Assembly (NCBI GenBank): GCA_002393705.1
Contig: DGTH01000138.1
Location: 4,909-10,749 of the forward strand
Direction: 5' to 3'
DNA from: Prevotella sp. UBA4341
Lineage (GTDB): Bacteria; Bacteroidota; Bacteroidia; Bacteroidales; Bacteroidaceae
DNA length: 5,841 bases
Of the stretch, positions 1 to 5,023 are shown one piece after another. Under the pieces are notes generated by a model, which did not search any database, had not been told where the DNA came from, and was given only the letters and a program-made list of their open reading frames with translations. The first letter of the stretch is position 1, and every line of letters starts with the position of its first letter. A program made the position numbers and the translations under genes.

Positions 1-712
1 CGTGCAGGTTGTGCCAGAAGACACCCGTCGTCAGGTGGCCCATGGCGTAAAGGAAGTCGTGGGCTACCATCTTGGGCTCGCCGCTCGTGCCGCTGGTAAA
101 GTACATCAGCATGGTGTCTTCATTATGGTTGACGAAGCTCGGACGTTTGAACCGTGGCGCTTGCCGCCATTCTGTCTGCCAGTCGTGGAAGCCTGCGGGA
201 ATGGCTTTCCCGTGGTCGGCAACGGCAATATAGCAACTCACCGTCGGACTTTCCTCCCGGGCCGCCTGAATCTGGCTGACCACGTAGTCGTCGTCAACAC
301 AGATGATGGCCTTGACCGATGCTCGCGTGTTGCGATAAACAATGTCGTGCTTGGTCAGCATGTGGGTTGCAGGAATCACGATGGCACCCAGCTTGTGCAG
401 GGCCAGCATGACGACCCACCATTCGTAGCGACGCTTCAGGATGAGCATCACGGGGTCGTTCTTGCCAATGCCTAATGTCTGCAGGTAGCTGGCTGCCTGG
501 TCGCTCTGTTCCTTCAGCTCGGCAAAGGTGGTACGTATCTCTGCGCCTTCGTCGTTTGTCCAGAGCAGTGCCAGACCGTCGGGCTTCTCTGCTGCCCAGG
601 CGTCCATAACGTCATAGGCAAAGTTGAAGTTCTCTGGAATGATAAACTCCAGATGCTTGTTGTAATCCTCGACAGAATCGAAATGAGTCTGCCGCAAAAA
701 CCTTTCTATCAT
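1..712 (-). CDS. AMP-forming acyl-CoA ligase, medium-chain (ACSM-like); N-terminal 237 residues, rest outside window
   Basis: This is a partial member of the ANL (adenylate-forming) superfamily. Such enzymes activate a carboxylic acid with ATP to an acyl-adenylate and then transfer it to CoA in the cytoplasm. The frame is open from ATG at 712 to the left edge, giving 237 of the roughly 550 residues usual for the family. The phosphate-binding A3 loop is clear at residues 204-216 (YFTSGTSGEPKMV). Upstream, residues 93-118 (KRRYEWWVVMLALHKLGAIVIPATHM) resemble the ACSM/medium-chain acyl-CoA synthetase group more than acetyl-CoA synthetase. The start follows the regulator's stop after 6 nt (TAA-GAGGCT-ATG), so the two genes are almost certainly co-transcribed. 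The adenylation core motifs (A5, A8) and catalytic lysine are outside the window, so substrate and activity cannot be judged. Databases may call such proteins acetyl-CoA synthetase; I would not name a substrate. Confidence 0.9.
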   Translation of the reverse strand, partial: MIERFLRQTHFDSVEDYNKHLEFIIPENFNFAYDVMDAWAAEKPDGLALLWTNDEGAEIRTTFAELKEQSDQAASYLQTLGIGKNDPVMLILKRRYEWWVVMLALHKLGAIVIPATHMLTKHDIVYRNTRASVKAIICVDDDYVVSQIQAAREESPTVSCYIAVADHGKAIPAGFHDWQTEWRQAPRFKRPSFVNHNEDTMLMYFTSGTSGEPKMVAHDFLYAMGHLTTGVFWHNLH

Positions 713-718
713 AGCCTC

Positions 719-1273
719 TTAGAAAATAATTGCTAAAAATCTTACCTGTTCGTTGTTCAGCGTGCGCATGCCGTGGGGCTGCGTAGCGTCGAAGTAGATG
801 CTGTCACCCTCGTGAAGCGTGAGCACCTTTTCGCCAATGGTCAGTTCCATGTCGCCCTCCAGCACCATGTTAAACTCCTGACCGCTGTGGGAGTTCATTT
901 CTTTAGGAGCGTCGGCCGGCTTCGGCTCAACGGTAACGATGAACGGGTCGGCCTTACGGCCACGGAATCCGCTGGCCAGGCTCTCGTAGTTGTAGGCCTT
1001 GCGGCGTTCCACGTGCAGGCCCTGGCCTTTGCGGGTCAGGAAGTAGTTGCGCATGTGTGGCTCCTCGCCGAACATCAGTACGTCAAGTGACACGCCATAC
1101 TCTCTGGCTATCTTCTGTAGGTTGGCTACCGAGAGTTCGCCGTCGCCACTCTCCATCTTCAAGTATTGCTGCTCACTGATACCACAGAGCCGGGCAATGT
1201 CGGCTACGTTGATATCCAGCACGTCGCGCAGTCCGCGCAAGCGCTCTCCAATTTGTTTCAGTTGTTCGTCCAT
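719..1273 (-). CDS. XRE-family transcriptional regulator with C-terminal cupin sensor domain
   Basis: This is a 184-residue, one-component cytoplasmic regulator. Residues 9-65 form an XRE/Cro-type helix-turn-helix (IGERLRGLRDVLDINVADIA, then LCGISEQQYLKMESGD). Residues about 110-182 are a cupin barrel with the typical NSHSGQEFNMVLEG and LHEGDSIYFDATQPHGM strands. Likely metal or ligand residues are H129, E133 and H167; the first His of the usual H-x-H pair is Asn127. I chose ATG at 1273, which lies 2 nt after the lipoprotein stop and leaves a normal-length N-terminus. A TTG at 1315 would add 14 basic residues and overlap the previous gene by about 40 nt, which is less likely. It lies directly before the acyl-CoA ligase gene, and in this family the cupin is thought to bind a small molecule. 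Control of the adjacent ligase is therefore a reasonable inference, but the ligand and operator are unknown. Confidence 0.92.
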   Translation of the reverse strand: MDEQLKQIGERLRGLRDVLDINVADIARLCGISEQQYLKMESGDGELSVANLQKIAREYGVSLDVLMFGEEPHMRNYFLTRKGQGLHVERRKAYNYESLASGFRGRKADPFIVTVEPKPADAPKEMNSHSGQEFNMVLEGDMELTIGEKVLTLHEGDSIYFDATQPHGMRTLNNEQVRFLAIIF

Positions 1274-1275
1274 GT

Positions 1276-2004
1276 CTATTCTTCGTTTTCTGATTCTTCG
1301 TATATCTTTCCCCAACTGTATTTGTGGTTCTTGTCTTCTGCGTCAGGACCGTCCGTCTTGGGAAAGAATTTTGTCTTGAATGTTTCTACATCGGCACCCT
1401 CCACTTTCTCGCTGCAGAACCATACGTGGTTCTTGTCTTTGCAGTAAGCGCTGAACTTTCCGCACGACTCGAAGGTGGCCGGGTCGGCATCGGCCATGAT
1501 GCTGTCGCAATAATACACGTGACGGCTGTCCTTGGCTATATAGGAAGTGACGACTTCCAGCGTGGCAGGGTCGCCGCCTTCTATGCGCGAGTTGTTAAAG
1601 TAGATGTAGCGGCTGTCGGCACCCCAAAACTCATCTCTGCTGATTTCTATCACGCGCATCGATGCCATGTCTGCCACGTGCACGGGCTTGCCCTCAAAGT
1701 AGTAGTCGCGCTTGTCGTGGAACAAGGGGTAGTCGTCAACCTTCACGCTGGCCGGTTCAGCTCCTTCAACGAGGCTTTCCTTATACCATACGTGCTGGTG
1801 GTCACGGCCCAGCCAGTCCTTCACGCTTTCAAATGTTGCAGCATCGGCACCCTTTAACTCTTCCTCCTGATTGCCGAAACTGAAGGTCCAGTAGGTGTAA
1901 TATACGCCGTCGCCCTTCACTTCATACTTGCCGTCGCCACACGATGTCAGAAGGAAGGCGCAGAACAATGCAGTCAAGAGGGCTACCCTATGTGACTTTT
2001 CCAT
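1276..2004 (-). CDS. DKNYY-repeat lipoprotein of unknown function
   Basis: This 242-residue protein is predicted to be exported and lipidated. Residues 1-21 are a short basic N-terminus plus a hydrophobic core, ending in the lipobox LTSC with the lipidated cysteine at 22. The mature part is built from about five DKNYY-type repeats of 22-30 residues, each with a D-x-x-x-V/Y-aromatic-Y/F core and usually an E-G-A/G-D-P-A-T/S-x-x-V/F turn. They start near residues 68, 97, 129, 158 and 189, with a leading half repeat at 51-61 and a trailing one at 224-236. Four cysteines (166, 181, 188, 197) crowd into the last repeats and could form disulfides outside the cytoplasm. DKNYY proteins have no established biochemical role, so none is assigned. 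The gene sits 10 nt after proC and 2 nt before the regulator, in the same operon but with no evident link to arginine or proline synthesis. Protein class is confident; function is unknown. Confidence 0.88.
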   Translation of the reverse strand: MEKSHRVALLTALFCAFLLTSCGDGKYEVKGDGVYYTYWTFSFGNQEEELKGADAATFESVKDWLGRDHQHVWYKESLVEGAEPASVKVDDYPLFHDKRDYYFEGKPVHVADMASMRVIEISRDEFWGADSRYIYFNNSRIEGGDPATLEVVTSYIAKDSRHVYYCDSIMADADPATFESCGKFSAYCKDKNHVWFCSEKVEGADVETFKTKFFPKTDGPDAEDKNHKYSWGKIYEESENEE

Positions 2005-2014
2005 ACGCTATACT

Positions 2015-2803
2015 CTATTTTGCACCGGCTTTCAGTCCGCGTATTACCGCCGACGTGAAACCGGCATGCTCCATTTCGTTCAGCCCTTTTATCGTGACAC
2101 CGCCGGGAGTCGTCACAAGGTCGATGGCTGCCTCGGGGTGCAGACCGGTAGCTGCCAGCAGCTCTACGGCACCGCGCATGGTCTGCATGACGATGGCTTT
2201 TGCCTCGTCGGCCTTGAAGCCCAGCTCCACGCCGCCTTCGGCGGCTGCACGTATGTAGCGCATGGCGTATGCTATGCCGCACGATGCCAGTGTGGTTCCG
2301 GCTGAAAGGTGTTGCTCGTCGGTTATCAGTGTTGTGCCCATGGAGTCATAGAGCGCCTTGAGCGCTTCGGTGTCCTGGGGCTTTGCTGAAGCTGTAGGGA
2401 CAAGGAACGTCATTGACTGCTGTTGGGCTATGGCAATGTTCGGAATGCAGAGAAAGAGCGGAATCATCGCTCCGTCCTTCTCCATCCATTGGCGAATGTC
2501 GCCCGACTTGACACCGGCAGCCACAACGACCAGCATCTGGCTGTTGTAGTCCAGCACGTCGCGTAGGCCGGTCAGCACGCTTTCTACCAGCCATGGTTTC
2601 ACGACAACCATGACCACGTCGGCCCCCTGGGCTGCCAGCTGGTTGCTCGGCGTGGCTGTAATGCCGAGGTCGGCAAAGCGCTTGCGCGTCTCTAAGCAGG
2701 GGTCGCTCACGGTGATGTCTTCGTTCTTGATGTAATCGCCCTTGATGAGGCCTTCAGCAATGGCACCACCCATGGCGCCTGCTCCTATAATTGATACTTT
2801 CAT
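2015..2803 (-). CDS. proC: Pyrroline-5-carboxylate reductase, proline biosynthesis
   Basis: This 262-residue protein has close to the usual family length. It catalyses the last step of proline synthesis, the NAD(P)H-dependent reduction of 1-pyrroline-5-carboxylate to L-proline, in the cytoplasm. The N-terminal Rossmann motif is IIGAGAMGGA (residues 5-14), and VKP at 68-70 is the conserved cofactor-side motif. The C-terminal dimerisation domain carries the family signature at 228-246 (core TTPGGVTIKGLNEME), with T232 and T237 at the proline-carboxylate positions. Two motifs are divergent: the usual M-P-N-T-P is IPNIA (120-124), and the usual S-G-x-G-P-A-Y is SCGIAY (174-179). I believe this is a lineage trait rather than decay, because the rest of the protein is intact. 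The gene follows argD by 7 nt (GAAAAAG), an A-rich leader typical of Bacteroidetes. Its position after an ornithine-type aminotransferase may help link ornithine and proline metabolism. Confidence 0.95.
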   Translation of the reverse strand: MKVSIIGAGAMGGAIAEGLIKGDYIKNEDITVSDPCLETRKRFADLGITATPSNQLAAQGADVVMVVVKPWLVESVLTGLRDVLDYNSQMLVVVAAGVKSGDIRQWMEKDGAMIPLFLCIPNIAIAQQQSMTFLVPTASAKPQDTEALKALYDSMGTTLITDEQHLSAGTTLASCGIAYAMRYIRAAAEGGVELGFKADEAKAIVMQTMRGAVELLAATGLHPEAAIDLVTTPGGVTIKGLNEMEHAGFTSAVIRGLKAGAK

Positions 2804-2810
2804 CTTTTTC

Positions 2811-3953
2811 TTAGTCTTCTTCTGGTTGTACTCTAATGAGTCTCTCTACGAAATCGTCGGCTTCGGCCTTTGTCAGGCAGAGTGGGGGCAGCAGGCGCAA
2901 AATGTTCTGACCGGCACAACCGGTAAAGCAGTGCTCGTGCTTGATGAGCGGCTTGCGCACGAATTTGTGAGGCATGTCGAGCTCGATACCAATCATCAAG
3001 CCGCGTCCACGCACGTCGGTGATGTGCGAACTGCCCATGCCGCGAATGCCGGCCATTAGGTAGTCGCCTACTTCGCGGGCGTTCTCTACCAGGCCTTCGT
3101 CCTCAAAGACGTCAAGCACCGCCAGCGCAGCAGCACAGGCAAGGTGGTTGCCGCCGAACGTCGTGCCAAGTTGTCCATAGACTGGTTCAAACTCTGGCGA
3201 AATCAGCACGCCGCCCATGGGGAAGCCGTTGGCTATGCCCTTTGCTACGGTGATGATGTCGGGCTTGATGTCAAGCCACTGGTGGGCAAAGAACTTTCCG
3301 CTACGGCCATAGCCGCATTGTATCTCGTCGCAAATCAGGGTGACACCGAATCGCTTGCAGGCATAGGCCAGGTCTTGGGCAAATTTCGGAGTGACCATCT
3401 GGACGCCACCGACACCTTGTATGCACTCCAGGATGACGGCCATGACTCCGCCGCGTGAGAGTTCCCGAATCCAAGGCTCGATGTCGTTCATCGGAAGGAA
3501 ACGTACATGGTGGTTGTCGTTGACAGGCGCTACAATCTTGGGGTTGTGCGTTACCTCAACGGCTAACGACGTCCTGCCGTGGAAGGAGTGCTCGCAGGCC
3601 AGAATGCGGTTGCAGGTGGGGTTCTTAAACGATGCCAGCTTCAATGCATTTTCGTTCGCTTCGGCACCGCTGTTAATCAGAAACAGCTGGTATTCGTCGT
3701 ACCCGCTGATTCGACCTAATCGTTGGGCCAGTTCTTTCTGCAGGTTGTTAATGACGGAATTGGAATAAAACGCAATGCGTTCCAGCTGTTCTTCTACTTT
3801 CTTTATATAGTGTGGGTGAGAGTGGCCAATGCTGATGACAGCGTGACCGCCATACATGTCAAGATATTCCTGACCTTTGTCGTCCCATACTTTGCAACCT
3901 GCTCCCTTGACGATGTTGACGTCAAACAGGGGATAAACGTCAAATAATTTCAT
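2811..3953 (-). CDS. argD: Acyl-ornithine aminotransferase (class III, PLP); probably acts on N-succinylornithine
   Basis: This 380-residue, PLP-dependent class III aminotransferase interconverts acylglutamate semialdehyde and acylornithine using glutamate. Visible landmarks are the phosphate-binding NSGAEANENALKLA (94-107), FHGRT (124-128) under the PLP ring, D209 in CDEIQCGYGRSG, the Schiff-base K238 in TVAKGIANGFPMG, T264-T265 (phosphate contact from the partner subunit) and R353 in ILRLLPPL for the carboxylate. The usual E-P-x-Q-G-E-G/A-G is ECIQGVGG at 176-183, so the second glutamate is Val181. The placement between argC and proC supports argD. A true ornithine aminotransferase is the main alternative, and would feed ProC directly. 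Published work on Bacteroides shows that the pathway uses N-succinyl rather than N-acetyl intermediates; I infer the same here. The start ATG at 3953 gives the normal N-terminus and lies 34 nt after argC. Confidence 0.93.
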   Translation of the reverse strand: MKLFDVYPLFDVNIVKGAGCKVWDDKGQEYLDMYGGHAVISIGHSHPHYIKKVEEQLERIAFYSNSVINNLQKELAQRLGRISGYDEYQLFLINSGAEANENALKLASFKNPTCNRILACEHSFHGRTSLAVEVTHNPKIVAPVNDNHHVRFLPMNDIEPWIRELSRGGVMAVILECIQGVGGVQMVTPKFAQDLAYACKRFGVTLICDEIQCGYGRSGKFFAHQWLDIKPDIITVAKGIANGFPMGGVLISPEFEPVYGQLGTTFGGNHLACAAALAVLDVFEDEGLVENAREVGDYLMAGIRGMGSSHITDVRGRGLMIGIELDMPHKFVRKPLIKHEHCFTGCAGQNILRLLPPLCLTKAEADDFVERLIRVQPEED

Positions 3954-3987
3954 AATGCTCAGTTTTCTTTTTCTTAATCATAATAAG

Positions 3988-4971
3988 TTAGAATGCAGAA
4001 GCCTTCAGCCGCAAACCGGCCGTTTCGTCAATGCCAAACATGAGGTTCATGTTCTGAACGGCTTGGCCTACAGCTCCTTTCAGTAGATTATCTATGGCAG
4101 AGGTTACAAGCACCTTGCCTTCGAACGTGTCAACGTGCACCAGTGCCTTGTTGGTGTTCACCACCTGTTTCAGGTCGATACCTTTCTCAGAGTAGTGGGT
4201 AAATGCAGCTTCCTTGTAGAAATCCTTGTACGCCTCGATAATGTCTTCTGCTGGTGCCTTTGTCTTGATGACCGCCGTACAGAAGATACCCCGGGCAAAG
4301 TCGCCCCGATAGGGAATGAAGTCGATGCTGGCGTCCAGATAACCCTGTATTTGTGCCAGGCTTTGGCGTATCTCTGCCAGATGCTGGTGGGTGAATGCCT
4401 TGTAAATGCTCATGTTGCCCGTGCGCCAAGAGAAGTGGGTGGTGCTGCTTGGCTTCTGTCCGGCTCCTGTAGAACCGGTAATGGCGTTGACGCTTACGTC
4501 TTCTTTCAGTATGTTCAGATGGGCCGCCGGCAGCAGGGCCAATTGTATGGCTGTGGCAAAGCAGCCTGGATTAGCCACATGCTGAGCTTGCTGTATCGCT
4601 GACTTGTTGATTTCTGGCAGACCATATACGAAGTCGTAATTCTTCACTCTTAACGCTTCACTCTTCACTCTAAAGTCTTGAGCCAAATCGATAATCTTTA
4701 CTTTTGCGGGAATGGTATGCTCCTTGAGGAATGCCTCACTCTTCCCATGGCCGAAGCAGAAGAATACCACATCGACCTGGTCGAAAGGCATCTCGTCGGT
4801 GAACTTCAAATCGGTATCGCCAATCAGGCCTTCGTGCACATCACTCACCAGATTGTCTGCATTGCTCTCTGAATTGGCAAAGACAATCTCAGCTTCAGGG
4901 TGGTTTAGCAACAGCCGGATGAGTTCACCACCCGTATAGCCTGCTGCACCTAATATTCCTACTTTAATCAT
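3988..4971 (-). CDS. argC: N-acyl-gamma-glutamyl-phosphate reductase, with an in-frame heptamer-repeat insertion
   Basis: This 327-residue cytoplasmic enzyme reduces N-acyl-gamma-glutamyl phosphate to the semialdehyde with NADPH, the step before ArgD. The N-terminal NADP-binding motif is GAAGYTGGEL (8-17). The catalytic cysteine is C137 in ANPGCFAT, and H197 in the FTHQHLAEI stretch matches the conserved catalytic histidine. The C-terminal region with IPYRGDFARGI (219-229) is intact. It seems a few residues longer than Bacteroidetes relatives: after IDLAQDF the sequence reads RVKSEALRVKN (101-111), where I would expect a short DFRLK-type segment followed by YDFVYGLPE. The extra seven residues come from 7-nt DNA repeats kept in frame (separate entry). 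Acyl group is probably succinyl, by analogy with Bacteroides. The gap from argG is 52 nt and holds a hairpin element. The gene appears functional because no stop or frameshift interrupts it. Confidence 0.95.
   Translation of the reverse strand: MIKVGILGAAGYTGGELIRLLLNHPEAEIVFANSESNADNLVSDVHEGLIGDTDLKFTDEMPFDQVDVVFFCFGHGKSEAFLKEHTIPAKVKIIDLAQDFRVKSEALRVKNYDFVYGLPEINKSAIQQAQHVANPGCFATAIQLALLPAAHLNILKEDVSVNAITGSTGAGQKPSSTTHFSWRTGNMSIYKAFTHQHLAEIRQSLAQIQGYLDASIDFIPYRGDFARGIFCTAVIKTKAPAEDIIEAYKDFYKEAAFTHYSEKGIDLKQVVNTNKALVHVDTFEGKVLVTSAIDNLLKGAVGQAVQNMNLMFGIDETAGLRLKASAF
4643..4670. repeat. Four tandem heptamers (TTCACTC on plus strand) inside argC
   Basis: On the plus strand the units are TTCACTC (4643-4649), TTAACGC (4650-4656), TTCACTC (4657-4663) and TTCACTC (4664-4670). 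Three are identical and one differs at two bases. On the argC coding strand the unit is GAGTGAA. Because three heptamers equal 21 nt, the array reads through as RVKSEAL followed by RVK again without shifting frame. I recall runs of this heptamer from intergenic regions of Prevotella and Bacteroides, so this may be a copy of a dispersed repeat that ended up within a gene; that recollection needs a genome search. Confidence 0.85.
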
Positions 4972-4987
4972 ATTTTATGTAATTACT

Positions 4988-5019
4988 CCCCTCCCTCACA
5001 GGGAGGGGTAGGGGGTGGG
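4988..5019. repeat. REP-like palindrome and G-rich tract in the argG-argC gap
   Basis: A perfect 8-bp inverted repeat pairs CCCCTCCC (4988-4995) with GGGAGGGG (5001-5008) around the 5-nt loop TCACA. It is followed by TA, then GGGGGTGGG (5011-5019). The 52-nt gap consists mostly of this element. It lacks a T-run on either side of the stem in the transcribed direction, so it does not look like an intrinsic terminator, and argC lies directly downstream. The composition and layout recall a dispersed palindromic repeat of Bacteroidetes genomes. It could stabilise the argG 3' end or modulate argC expression; neither is shown by the sequence. Confidence 0.8.
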
Positions 5020-5023
5020 TCTC

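Noticed and set aside
1274..1315. TTG start adding 14 residues to the XRE-cupin regulator
   Set aside because: The extra residues are only the out-of-frame reading of the lipoprotein's 3' end; ATG at 1273 gives the normal domain start with a 2-nt gap.
1324..1857. Long plus-strand open frame of 177 codons opposite the lipoprotein gene
   Set aside because: It lies wholly antisense to a gene with signal peptide and repeats, and its translation shows no recognisable domain. Similar antisense frames opposite argG, argD and the ligase were dropped for the same reason.
3940..3981. A 13-codon upstream ORF (MIKKKKTEHYEII) overlapping the argD start
   Set aside because: It lies in an A-rich leader that is enough to explain the lysines, has no initiation signal of its own, and no arginine codons that would suggest attenuation.
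4643..4670. CRISPR or clustered-repeat array
   Set aside because: The units are 7 nt, contiguous, without spacers, and are translated as part of ArgC.
4988..5008. Intrinsic transcription terminator after argG
   Set aside because: The stem is strong but no T-run follows it in the transcribed direction; the sequence after it is AGTAATTACATAAAAT and argC starts at once.
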